Source of the DNA: Alphaproteobacteria bacterium
Lineage (GTDB): Bacteria; Pseudomonadota; Alphaproteobacteria; Rickettsiales; 21-14-0-20-44-7
Assembly (NCBI GenBank): GCA_013288575.1
Contig: JABDBO010000040.1
Coordinates: 1-9,629 of the forward strand
Reading direction: 5' to 3'
DNA length: 9,629 bases
In this document: positions 1 to 6,192 of the stretch, piece by piece
Position numbering within the stretch: the stretch's first letter is position 1
Layout: the number at the start of each line of letters is the position of its first letter
Made by a program: the position numbers and the translations under genes
The notes under the pieces: model-generated
The model's input: only the letters and a program-made list of their open reading frames with translations
Databases searched by the model: none
What the model was told of the DNA's origin: nothing

Positions 1-1
1 G

Positions 2-265
2 CAAATGCAAGAATATAACCACCAATTGCAACAATCACAGCAACAAAGCTCTTCGCCGCAAAAAGTAATTCCGATGGATAATGACGCTTCTTACGTCTTG
101 CCAGGTGCTTATTCTACTCAAAAAAGCCAGGTTCAGCCGCAAAATCGCATAGCTCCTCCGCCGCCAGAACAACAATCTGAGACACCAGCCAGCCAATATA
201 ACCAGAAATATAATTATAATGACCAAAATGATAATTCGCAGTCGTTGCCGAATTATTACTATTAG
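2..265 (+). CDS. C-terminal part of a Gln/Pro-rich protein, cut at the left edge
   Basis: The reading frame is open from the first full codon (base 2) to the TAG at 263-265, so the Met at base 5 may be internal and the true start may lie outside the window. The visible 88 residues are low-complexity: Gln-rich (LQQSQQQSS), a PPPPEQQ stretch, then Asn/Tyr-rich repeats (NQKYNYNDQND) and a terminal YYY. No domain, membrane segment or cysteine is visible. Such a tail is typical of a disordered extension of an envelope or secreted protein, but that is inference. The next gene has its own promoter, so this need not belong to the mla operon. I do not recognise the protein. That the frame is coding rests on its openness and composition only. 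Confidence 0.5.
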   Translation, partial: QMQEYNHQLQQSQQQSSSPQKVIPMDNDASYVLPGAYSTQKSQVQPQNRIAPPPPEQQSETPASQYNQKYNYNDQNDNSQSLPNYYY

Positions 266-292
266 GAAGATTATGGTTAACTTAATGGTTTT

Positions 293-321
293 TTGACTTT
301 TTTTGCTGTAAAAATTTTAAT
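293..321 (+). promoter_or_regulatory. Probable sigma-70 promoter of mlaA-mlaC
   Basis: TTGACT (293-298) and TTTAAT (316-321) are separated by 17 bases, a good match to -35 and -10 consensus hexamers. Transcription would begin near 328, about 28 bases before the ATG at 356. This argues against any start codon upstream of 356, because the TTG at 293 is the -35 box itself. Confidence 0.55.
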
Positions 322-355
322 TGAATATAAAGTATTTGAGGGTAATATCCGGGAC

Positions 356-1210
356 ATGAAAAATAAAATCTTGATACTATTAGTAGTATTCTTTGCGTCA
401 TTTAGCGCGGCATCCGCCAATGAGCATCACAGTTCTTCGCCAACTCAACCAGCTAATGCGCAAACTTCGGATGCAACATCTGATGATGCGATCACGCAAG
501 CTGATAGCGATTATAACTATGAAAATTCGGATCCTGCAGAGCCGGTAAACCGCGCAATTTTTAAATTTAACAACGTTATTGACGGCGTTCTCTTAAAACC
601 AGTTGCGCGTGGATATAAATATGTTGTTCCACAATGGGGCCGTGCGCGTGTTTCTAATGCACTTTATAACCTCACTGAGCCAGTTACAGTTTTGAACTCA
701 GTTTTGCAAGCTGATCCGCAAAATGCTTTCACTTCATTATGGCGCTTTATTTTGAACTCTACATTCGGATTGCTCGGAACTTTTGACGTTGCATCTGATT
801 TCGGCTTAAAACCACGCCAGGAAGATTTCGGCCAAACCTTGGGCGTTTGGGGCTGGAAAGATAGCGACTATGTTGAACTCCCAATTATTGGCCCTTCGAC
901 ATTGCGCGATACATTAGGCCTTGGCGTTGATTATGTATCTAATCCATTCTACAATGGCATGGTTACTGATAATGATTATGTTGTATATGGCTTGCTCGGC
1001 ATCCGTTTGGTTGATACTCGTGCAAACTATCTTGAAGTTACTGACCAGATCGACCGCACCTCTCTTGATACTTATGCGACTTACAGAAGCGCATATTTGC
1101 AAAAACGTGCGAATGATATCAAAAATGGTCAATCACGTGCGGTTGCTAATAACTTCACCAATTCAAGCCCGCAAACATCTGATTATCCACACTCAAACAA
1201 CAGACCTTAA
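356..1210 (+). CDS. mlaA: MlaA/VacJ family outer-membrane lipid-asymmetry protein, without lipobox
   Basis: MlaA sits in the outer membrane, removes mislocalised phospholipids from the outer leaflet and passes them to the periplasmic carrier MlaC. The product (284 residues from this ATG) has a signal peptide at residues 1-21 ending ASA, a low-complexity Ser/Thr/Asp linker to about 55, and then the family core: DPAEPVNRAIFKFN (59-72), FGQTLGVWGW (158-167) and ELPIIGPSTLRD (174-185). A GAGGG (338-342) lies upstream at a long spacing. The ATG at 356 was chosen over the in-frame TTG at 293 because it begins a signal peptide and lies downstream of the promoter. Oddity: there is no cysteine at the signal cleavage site, nor anywhere in the protein, so it cannot be lipidated as E. 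coli MlaA is. The stop codon overlaps the ribosome-binding site of mlaC eight bases downstream, which indicates an operon. Family assignment is firm. Confidence 0.92.
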   Translation: MKNKILILLVVFFASFSAASANEHHSSSPTQPANAQTSDATSDDAITQADSDYNYENSDPAEPVNRAIFKFNNVIDGVLLKPVARGYKYVVPQWGRARVSNALYNLTEPVTVLNSVLQADPQNAFTSLWRFILNSTFGLLGTFDVASDFGLKPRQEDFGQTLGVWGWKDSDYVELPIIGPSTLRDTLGLGVDYVSNPFYNGMVTDNDYVVYGLLGIRLVDTRANYLEVTDQIDRTSLDTYATYRSAYLQKRANDIKNGQSRAVANNFTNSSPQTSDYPHSNNRP

Positions 1211-1218
1211 GGCTTTTT

Positions 1219-1827
1219 ATGACTAAAAATATAAAGAAATTCGCTTTAGTGATTGCGTTCATCCTGTCCGCTGCTCCTGCAATGGCAGCTGATTGCTCTG
1301 ACCCGAAAAACTATGTTGAGGGTGTAAAAAACGACGTTCTTGCTGTTTTGAATGGCAATGCTGATGCTGCGACTAAAAAAACTAAACTGAATGCAATATT
1401 CTTGAATGTTGCCGATGTAAACTTCATGGGCAAATTCGCGCTTGGCCGCACTTATAGCCAACTGACTCCTGCCCAGCAAAAAGATTATATGGCAGCTTAC
1501 TCAGAATATCTTTCAGCTTCTTATGTTGACAAATTCAAGGAGTATAACGGCCAGAACATTACAGTTACCGGCGTAAAACCTAACGGAGATGATTTCTCGG
1601 TTGAGACTTCAATCGAGCGCGAAGGCAAACAACCAATTATTGTAACTTACCGTTTGCGTAAAGCTGGCGGCTGCTTCAAAGTTGGCGATATCATTGCTGA
1701 AGGTGTCAGCCTCATTACTACCGAGCGCCAGGATTTTGCTTCAGTTGCCAACCAAAAAGGCACTGATGGATTAATCCAGACTTTGAAAGATAAAACCGAG
1801 CAATATAAAAACGCTCCGGCGGAATAA
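1219..1827 (+). CDS. mlaC: MlaC/Ttg2D family periplasmic phospholipid-binding protein
   Basis: MlaC carries phospholipid across the periplasm between MlaA in the outer membrane and the MlaFEDB ABC transporter in the inner membrane. The 202-residue product has a signal peptide (1-23, ending AMA before ADCS), a helical N-terminal half with FLNVADVNFMGKFALGR (61-77), and the family's conserved C-terminal block KVGDIIAEGVSLITTERQDF (about 154-173). The length is normal for the family. Two cysteines, C26 and C152, could form a disulfide. AAGG (1209-1212), overlapping the mlaA stop, is the ribosome-binding site, so the pair is probably translated from one message. No mlaF, mlaE or mlaD lies in the window. 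A HpnM-type hopanoid-cluster paralogue is an alternative label within the same family, but the adjacency to mlaA favours MlaC. Confidence 0.92.
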   Translation: MTKNIKKFALVIAFILSAAPAMAADCSDPKNYVEGVKNDVLAVLNGNADAATKKTKLNAIFLNVADVNFMGKFALGRTYSQLTPAQQKDYMAAYSEYLSASYVDKFKEYNGQNITVTGVKPNGDDFSVETSIEREGKQPIIVTYRLRKAGGCFKVGDIIAEGVSLITTERQDFASVANQKGTDGLIQTLKDKTEQYKNAPAE

Positions 1828-1831
1828 GGTT

Positions 1832-1877
1832 ATTGCTGATTTTTGAAGGTTGATTGCCCAAATAATAATTCAGCAAT
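1832..1877. terminator. Possible bidirectional terminator between mlaC and nadA
   Basis: ATTGCTGA (1832-1839) and TCAGCAAT (1870-1877) form an 8-bp inverted repeat between two convergent genes, and the first arm is followed by TTTTT. The 30-base loop is long for a classical intrinsic terminator, so the role is tentative. Confidence 0.3.
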
Positions 1878-1880
1878 TAA

Positions 1881-2858
1881 TTACCGATTCACATTCACCG
1901 ACATCTCTAGCATCTTATCAAGAGATTGCTTGGCTTTGAGACGTGTGGGCTCGGGCAGCGTGATTTCCGGGCTGCGGTTGACCATGCAGAGGTAGAGTTT
2001 TTCGAGAGTATTGAGCTTCATATATGGGCAGGCGTTGCACCAGACGCAACTACCTTCAGTTCCCGGAACATCATAAAAAATATTGTCCGGGTTGTTCTTT
2101 TTCATCTGGTGCAGGATTCCTGGTTCAGTGAGCACGATGAATTCATTTGGTGCATTTTCTTTGGCGAATTTGATGAGCTGGGAAGTTGAGCCAACGAATT
2201 CCGCATGGCGCAAAATATGTTGCGGGCATTCAGGATGCGCGATGGTTTTCGCTTTTGGGTGGCGGGTTTTGAGTTTTACCAATTCCTTTTCGCTGAATTG
2301 GTCGTGCACCTGGCATGTGCCATCCCATAATAACATTTCGCGGCCGGTTTTATGGGAAAGATAGGCGCCGAGATGTTTATCTGGCGAGAATATGATTGGC
2401 TGGTTGGCCGGAATTTGATTGATGATCGCCTCAGCATTGCTGCTGGTGACAATGATGTCAGAGGCGGCTTTTACATCGGCTGAACAATTTATATAGGTGA
2501 GCGCTATATGGTCTGGATGCTCAGCGCGGAACTTTTTGAATTCCGGTGCCGGGCATGAAGTTTCGAGGCTACAGCCGGCGGCCATATCGGGTAGCAAAAC
2601 CAGTTTTTGTGGAGAAAGGATTTTGGCAACTTCGGCCATGAATTTAACGCCGCAGAAAACTATGACTTCAGCATCAGTTGCAGCGGCTTTGCGGGAAAGG
2701 TCGAGCGAATCACCGACGAAATCGGCAATTTCCTGGAGGTCATCATCCTGATAATAATGCGCCAATATCACCGCATTCATCTCTTTTTTGAGGCGTTTGA
2801 TTTCGGCTTCAAGATCTAATGTGGGATCTATGTCTTTTTCGGTGAGGAGTTTTGTCAT
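1881..2858 (-). CDS. nadA: Quinolinate synthase A (iron-sulfur enzyme of NAD biosynthesis)
   Basis: NadA condenses iminoaspartate with dihydroxyacetone phosphate to give quinolinate in the de novo NAD pathway, using an oxygen-sensitive [4Fe-4S] cluster in the cytosol. The 325-residue product has the family motifs NAVILAHYYQDDDLQEIADFVGDSL (28-52), VIVFCGVKFMAE (65-76), PDMAAGCSLE (90-99), HPEC (208-211) and CNACPYMKLNTL (274-285). By spacing, the cluster ligands should be C96, C182 and C277. C271, C274 and C277 form a CxxCxxC like that described for E. coli NadA. It is convergent with mlaC. No nadB or nadC neighbours it, so the gene stands alone here. The ATG at 2858 begins the expected N-terminus, and no strong Shine-Dalgarno sits directly before it (see leader hairpin). 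Confidence 0.96.
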   Translation of the reverse strand: MTKLLTEKDIDPTLDLEAEIKRLKKEMNAVILAHYYQDDDLQEIADFVGDSLDLSRKAAATDAEVIVFCGVKFMAEVAKILSPQKLVLLPDMAAGCSLETSCPAPEFKKFRAEHPDHIALTYINCSADVKAASDIIVTSSNAEAIINQIPANQPIIFSPDKHLGAYLSHKTGREMLLWDGTCQVHDQFSEKELVKLKTRHPKAKTIAHPECPQHILRHAEFVGSTSQLIKFAKENAPNEFIVLTEPGILHQMKKNNPDNIFYDVPGTEGSCVWCNACPYMKLNTLEKLYLCMVNRSPEITLPEPTRLKAKQSLDKMLEMSVNVNR

Positions 2859-2865
2859 ATCTGTC

Positions 2866-2883
2866 GCCGCAATATTTGGCGGC
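2866..2883 (-). other. Small hairpin in the nadA 5' leader
   Basis: GCCGC (2866-2870) and GCGGC (2879-2883) pair around an 8-base AT loop, seven bases upstream of the nadA ATG. The only purine-rich AAGGA (complement of 2886-2890) lies on the far side of the hairpin, about 27 bases from the start. Folding would bring it near the usual distance. A regulatory role is inference. Confidence 0.35.
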
Positions 2884-2897
2884 TTTCCTTAAGGCTT

Positions 2898-2927
2898 ATT
2901 ATATAAGTTTCACTTTAGGAAAATCAA
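2898..2927 (-). promoter_or_regulatory. Probable sigma-70 promoter of nadA
   Basis: Reading the minus strand, TTGATT (complement of 2922-2927) and a perfect TATAAT (complement of 2898-2903) are separated by 18 bases. The predicted start of transcription is near 2891, inside the palindrome CCTTAAGG (2887-2894), giving a leader of about 33 bases. Confidence 0.6.
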
Positions 2928-2952
2928 TAAATTAAATTCATGAAACACACGC

Positions 2953-2984
2953 CCCATCCAGCCCTCACGGGAGGGAAGGATGGG
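2953..2984. repeat. GC-rich palindromic element (REP-like or terminator)
   Basis: CCCATCC (2953-2959) pairs with GGATGGG (2978-2984), and inside it CCCTC (2962-2966) pairs with GAGGG (2971-2975) around an ACGG loop, with only two mismatched bases on each side. This 12-bp interrupted stem is far more GC-rich than its surroundings. It begins nine bases after the stop of the minus-strand gene at 2994-3302, so it may stop that transcript, but no T-run follows in either direction. The shape and base composition resemble dispersed REP-type palindromes. Only one copy is present in this window. Confidence 0.55.
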
Positions 2985-2993
2985 TGTTAGGTG

Positions 2994-3302
2994 TTACTTC
3001 TTGCTCCAGGAGATTACAGACTCCCCTAGCTGCTTAGGTAACCTTGGATCTCTCCCCTTATAATCATGCTCCTGCAAAGAGCGAAATGTTCCGGCTTTCC
3101 GGTCAAACGCGCGAGCAGCATCGGGGGGCACTTCAATTCCGGCTTCCTGCAAAACCTTCACGGAATCGTTCTCGCCCAGGAATGTTGCCACTTGGCATTC
3201 CACTCTCTCTGACTCTAGCGTTGTTTGAGCCGCTCTAGCAACAGCGTTGTTCACTGGCACCAAGAAGTAGCGGCCGGAATCTACATATACGATTGTTTTC
3301 AT
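2994..3302 (-). CDS. Small orphan protein, function unknown
   Basis: I do not recognise this 102-residue protein. It starts MKTIVYVDSGRYFLVPV and has no signal peptide, membrane segment or obvious catalytic motif. It has one cysteine (C36). The middle is mixed helix-like sequence, and the C-terminal part (about 66-102) is rich in charged residues (KGRDPRLPKQ). No clear Shine-Dalgarno precedes the ATG; only a weak AGAG at about seven bases. Codon use differs from its neighbours: four of eight arginines are AGA or AGG, and there are CTA and consecutive CCC codons, which suggests recent arrival. It is followed by the GC-rich palindrome and lies between nadA and the hairpin region upstream of lysC. 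A small accessory or phage-derived protein is possible, but nothing in the sequence demonstrates it. Confidence 0.55.
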   Translation of the reverse strand: MKTIVYVDSGRYFLVPVNNAVARAAQTTLESERVECQVATFLGENDSVKVLQEAGIEVPPDAARAFDRKAGTFRSLQEHDYKGRDPRLPKQLGESVISWSKK

Positions 3303-3329
3303 TTACTCTGAGTTATTTACGGGTGTAAA

Positions 3330-3385
3330 CCACTATAGCACCTCTCATAGGTGCAGCTTATATAGTGGAGGTTCTTATTCCACTT
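3330..3385. other. Two mutually exclusive hairpins in the divergent intergenic region
   Basis: CCACTATAGCACCT (3330-3343) pairs with AGGTGC (3349-3354) plus TATAGTGG (3361-3368), a 14-bp stem with a 5-base loop and a 6-base bulge. The last arm overlaps AGTGGA (3364-3369), which can instead pair with TCCACT (3380-3385). The region lies 28 bases upstream of the minus-strand orphan gene and about 137 bases upstream of lysC. It could be a leader structure for either gene or an operator. Confidence 0.5.
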
Positions 3386-3463
3386 TAAATTCTGCGGGAA
3401 TTGCAAAATTAGGAATGCGCGCTTATTACCATTTATTAACTTTTATTGCAAGCTTTATCTGTT

Positions 3464-3493
3464 TTGAAAGCTATATATTACAGTTGCTATAAG
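3464..3493 (+). promoter_or_regulatory. Probable promoter of lysC
   Basis: TTGAAA (3464-3469) and TATAAG (3488-3493) are separated by 18 bases. Transcription would begin near 3500, leaving only about 22 bases of leader with no Shine-Dalgarno. A second -10-like TATTAT at 3504-3509 would give an almost leaderless message. Confidence 0.45.
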
Positions 3494-3521
3494 TTTTTAG
3501 TTTTATTATAACCCCTCACCT

Positions 3522-4802
3522 ATGCCAATTATCGTACAAAAATTCGGTGGGACGTCGGTGGCCAATGTGGAGAGAATCCGCAATGTGGCCAAACTCGTCC
3601 AGAAAGAAATCAAGAAAGGCAATAAAGTTGCCGTGGTCGTTTCTGCCATGTCTGGTGAAACCAATAAACTTGTTGGTTTTGTAAATGAATTTAAAGTTCG
3701 GAATGATGCGGAATATGACACTGTAGTAGCAAGCGGTGAGCAAGTGACTAGCGGTTTGCTGGCGATTGCTTTGCACGAGCTTGGCATCCCTGCCCGCTCA
3801 TATCAGGGTTGGCAGCTGCACATTCGCACTGATTCTGTGCATGGCAAAGCGCGGATTGAAGAAATTGTAACCAAAGATATTGTTGCCGGGTTCAAAAAAG
3901 GCGAAGTTGCGGTTATTCCGGGTTTCCAGGGTGTAACTAGCGAAAACCGCGTTTCAACTCTGGGCCGTGGTGGGTCTGATACTTCAGCAGTTGCGGTGGC
4001 GGCGGCTTTGAAGGCTGATCGTTGCGATATTTATACTGATGTTGATGGGGTTTATACAACTGATCCACGGATTGTGCCGGAAGCGCGCAAATTGAAGAAA
4101 GTTGGCTATGAGGAGATGTTGGAAATGGCGTCTCTCGGCGCAAAAGTATTGCATTCACGCTCGGTTGAACTGGCAGCGAAATATCAAGTGCCGTTGCAGG
4201 TGCTTTCAAGTTTTGAAGATTCAAAAGAAGATATACCAGGAACTATATTGGTAAAAGATGAGGATATTATGGAAAGACGTGTTGTAACAGGAATTGCCTA
4301 CAGCCAAAACGAGGCGCGCATAACTTTGATTGATGTGGAAAACGTGCCAGGCATTGCCGCGAAAATCTTTGCGCCGCTGGCTGATGCTGAAATCAACGTG
4401 GATATGATCGTTCAGAATATTTCGGAAGATGGCAAAAAAACCGATGTTTCATTCACTGTGCCGAAAGGTGAAACTGAGAAAGCGGTGAAAGTTCTGGAAG
4501 GTGCGAAAAAGGCCAAGAAGGTTGGTTATGCACGGATCAATTCTGACACTAAAGTTGCTAAAATTTCTGTTGTTGGTATCGGCATGATCTCACATTCAGG
4601 TGTTGCGGCTAAAATGTTTGCTACCCTTGCGTCAAAAGGAATTAACATTCTCGTGATTGCGACTTCGGAGATTAAAATTTCTGTGCTGATTGATTCGCAA
4701 TACATGGAACTGGCGGTGCGTGCGTTGCATGAAACTTATGAGCTGCATAAGAAACCGGCGGGTGGCAAAGCTGTAGCAACAAAGAAAAAAGCTAAAAAAT
4801 AA
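3522..4802 (+). CDS. lysC: Aspartokinase with C-terminal ACT domains
   Basis: This enzyme phosphorylates L-aspartate with ATP, the first step towards lysine, threonine, methionine and diaminopimelate. The 426-residue product shows KFGGTS (7-12), ASGEQVTSGLLA (70-81), GFQGVT (134-139), TLGRGGSDTSA (146-156) and TDVDGVYTTDPRIV (172-185) in the kinase domain. Two ACT regulatory domains follow at about 264-330 and 345-410, which in this family bind lysine or threonine for feedback inhibition. The N-terminus MPIIVQKFGGTS is the family's normal start. There is no Shine-Dalgarno: the bases before the ATG are CCCCTCACCT. After the second ACT domain the protein has a Lys/Ala-rich tail (KAVATKKKAKK), which makes it somewhat longer than the roughly 405-415 residues usual for the family. 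It stands alone, with its own promoter. Confidence 0.96.
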   Translation: MPIIVQKFGGTSVANVERIRNVAKLVQKEIKKGNKVAVVVSAMSGETNKLVGFVNEFKVRNDAEYDTVVASGEQVTSGLLAIALHELGIPARSYQGWQLHIRTDSVHGKARIEEIVTKDIVAGFKKGEVAVIPGFQGVTSENRVSTLGRGGSDTSAVAVAAALKADRCDIYTDVDGVYTTDPRIVPEARKLKKVGYEEMLEMASLGAKVLHSRSVELAAKYQVPLQVLSSFEDSKEDIPGTILVKDEDIMERRVVTGIAYSQNEARITLIDVENVPGIAAKIFAPLADAEINVDMIVQNISEDGKKTDVSFTVPKGETEKAVKVLEGAKKAKKVGYARINSDTKVAKISVVGIGMISHSGVAAKMFATLASKGINILVIATSEIKISVLIDSQYMELAVRALHETYELHKKPAGGKAVATKKKAKK

Positions 4803-4834
4803 TACGCAAAATCACCCAATTTTTAGCAAACTCG

Positions 4835-4862
4835 TTGCATAGATTTTTATGCTACCTATAGT
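4835..4862 (+). promoter_or_regulatory. Promoter giving a probably leaderless pilin mRNA
   Basis: TTGCAT (4835-4840) and TATAGT (4857-4862) are separated by 16 bases. Seven bases past the -10 is the A of the ATG at 4869, so the message would start at or beside the start codon. No Shine-Dalgarno is present. A weak hairpin, GCATA (4837-4841) with TATGC (4848-4852), lies in the same stretch and might act on lysC read-through. Confidence 0.45.
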
Positions 4863-4868
4863 TGTTGC

Positions 4869-5624
4869 ATGATTAATCGCAAAAAATCTTTTTTGAATAA
4901 TGATGGTTTCACTCTAGTTGAGCTTGCCATTGTATTGGTGATCATTGGTTTATTAATTGGCGGCATATTGGTTGCCAGAAGTATGACAAGCACCGCAAAA
5001 ATACAAAACTTCGTTCGCCAGATACATCAGTTTGATGCGGCTATATCGAATTTTGATACGAAATACGATACATTACCCGGTGATTCCACATCATTTGCTC
5101 CGGCTGGAAATGGGGATGGAGTTTTGGCCGGCAACCCTTCATGTCCCAATAATCCTTCCGTTTGTTTTGATGGGGAACTTGCAGGATTCTGGACTCAATT
5201 AAACCAAAGCGGTTTTGATAATTCAAAACACTACAGCGCAACAGTTGATAGCAGCCACCCATTTAACAGCAGTACTACAGCACCTAACGCCCCAACTTCA
5301 GTCGTCGGCGAAAATAACCCTGCTTTCATGATATATGTGGGTAATGACCAAAGAACCGTAGCCTACAGAATAGCTACATATCCAAATTATACTGACGCCA
5401 CTCAGAACTGGCCGATTACGGGAATGGCATTCAAGCCAATAGATGCATTTGCCATCGATACAAAATTGGATGATGGGAAACCTTTGAATGGTAGAATGTT
5501 ACTCCTTCAAGTTGATAATAGTGCCTGCGATCTTTCCAGTAACAATTTATGCTATATTATGACTAATATATTGATTGGCGTAAATACCGATAACGCTCGT
5601 CCTATTGAGTGCTGTTACCAATAA
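4869..5624 (+). CDS. Type IV prepilin / pseudopilin-like protein
   Basis: The N-terminus is a classic class III signal: a short basic leader (MINRKKSFLNNDG), then FTLVE with the prepilin peptidase cleavage site between G13 and F14, the conserved Glu at mature position +5 (E18), and a hydrophobic helix at 14-36 (ELAIVLVIIGLLIGGILV). After cleavage and methylation by PilD-type peptidase such proteins assemble into type IV pili or type II secretion pseudopili in the envelope. The globular part has LPGD (74-77) and GNGDG (86-90), a GELAGFWTQLNQSGF segment, and six or more cysteines including a terminal CC pair. The 251-residue length is large for a major pilin and fits a minor pilin or pseudopilin. 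No other pilus or secretion gene lies beside it. Which machine it serves cannot be decided. Confidence 0.85.
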   Translation: MINRKKSFLNNDGFTLVELAIVLVIIGLLIGGILVARSMTSTAKIQNFVRQIHQFDAAISNFDTKYDTLPGDSTSFAPAGNGDGVLAGNPSCPNNPSVCFDGELAGFWTQLNQSGFDNSKHYSATVDSSHPFNSSTTAPNAPTSVVGENNPAFMIYVGNDQRTVAYRIATYPNYTDATQNWPITGMAFKPIDAFAIDTKLDDGKPLNGRMLLLQVDNSACDLSSNNLCYIMTNILIGVNTDNARPIECCYQ

Positions 5625-5635
5625 CCTATTGTATT

Positions 5636-5656
5636 ATAAGCATTGGCACAGCTTAT
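5636..5656. terminator. Hairpin after the pilin gene
   Basis: ATAAGC (5636-5641) pairs with GCTTAT (5651-5656) around a 9-base loop, 12 bases after the pilin stop codon. The stem is short and the following sequence (GCTCTTATATATG) is only moderately T-rich, so it is at best a weak terminator or an RNA-stability element. Confidence 0.3.
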
Positions 5657-5682
5657 GCTCTTATATATGCAATGGGGATATT

Positions 5683-6153
5683 ATGTCTATTTCAAGCATA
5701 AACAATTCTAATCCAACAATTCAAAGCCAAACAGCGGCTAGCGCGCCTACTAGTGCTGATAGTAATGCGGATGGCTTTTTCGTAACTCTGTGGGATACGA
5801 TAAACCCATTGCAGCATATTCCAGTGGTTTCTAGTGCATATCGCATGATCACTAACACACCGATCAACCCAGTTGCTGATGTTATCGGCTCAACAATTTA
5901 TGGCGGACCTATTGGCGCTGTAATTGCTTTTGCCAGTGAAATTGGCCAATCTGCGCTTGGTATGGGTGAAAAACATGACTCTAATGCACTAAACGCAGTT
6001 GCGGGAAAGGCATATAATGTTGCCTCAAATAATAATTTATCCAATTCAGCAGCAAAACAAACCGGTACTGCCAGCGGTGATGAAACCCCGCAGCACTTTG
6101 CTGCTACAACCCAAGAGTGGTTAAAACAGGGTTCAGTTAATTTAAGCGCATAA
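5683..6153 (+). CDS. Small conserved hypothetical protein with NPLQHIPVV motif
   Basis: The ATG at 5683 is preceded by GGGG at 5674-5677 with a 5-base gap, which selects it over the in-frame TTG at 5605 that overlaps the pilin gene. The 156-residue product begins with a disordered Ser/Asn/Thr/Gln-rich stretch (1-29). A conserved-looking core follows: FFVTLWDTINPLQHIPVVSSAYRMI (32-56), then a Gly-rich hydrophobic segment VIGSTIYGGPIGAVIAFASEIG (67-88). The segment is too Gly-rich to be a confident membrane helix. The C-terminal half is polar and Asn/Ser/Thr-rich. I recall the INPLQHIPVVS..YR.I plus GGPIG pattern from alphaproteobacterial proteins of unknown function, but have not checked it. 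It follows the pilin gene with the same orientation. No function is assigned. Confidence 0.75.
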   Translation: MSISSINNSNPTIQSQTAASAPTSADSNADGFFVTLWDTINPLQHIPVVSSAYRMITNTPINPVADVIGSTIYGGPIGAVIAFASEIGQSALGMGEKHDSNALNAVAGKAYNVASNNNLSNSAAKQTGTASGDETPQHFAATTQEWLKQGSVNLSA

Positions 6154-6192
6154 TAGTTGCTTCGCGGGCCATTGTGGTGTAACAACTGCACC

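Noticed and set aside
293..355. An extended N-terminus for MlaA starting at a TTG
   Set aside because: The TTG is part of the -35 box, and the extension would bury the signal peptide.
921..1226. A hydrophobic 101-codon frame inside mlaA
   Set aside because: It is out of frame within a clear mlaA coding sequence, and its hydrophobicity is a frame artefact.
2497..2819. Open frames antisense to nadA on the plus strand
   Set aside because: They are mirror frames of a strongly conserved enzyme gene and show no signal of their own.
3321..3390. A tRNA-like segment (anticodon-like CTCATAG and a TTC-containing hairpin)
   Set aside because: The arms do not fit cloverleaf spacing, there is no D-arm or acceptor stem, and the pairing is better explained by the two simple hairpins.
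3303..3521. A lysine riboswitch controlling lysC
   Set aside because: The region has only simple hairpins, lacks the long multi-helix architecture of that riboswitch, and the likely lysC promoter lies downstream of them.
5605..5682. An upstream TTG start for the conserved hypothetical gene, overlapping the pilin gene
   Set aside because: The ATG at 5683 has a GGGG ribosome-binding site, and the added residues look like translated intergenic DNA.
6157..6192. An upstream TTG start for the flavoprotein gene
   Set aside because: It adds twelve residues unlike the family N-terminus and has no Shine-Dalgarno; the ATG at 6193 sits beside the conserved start.
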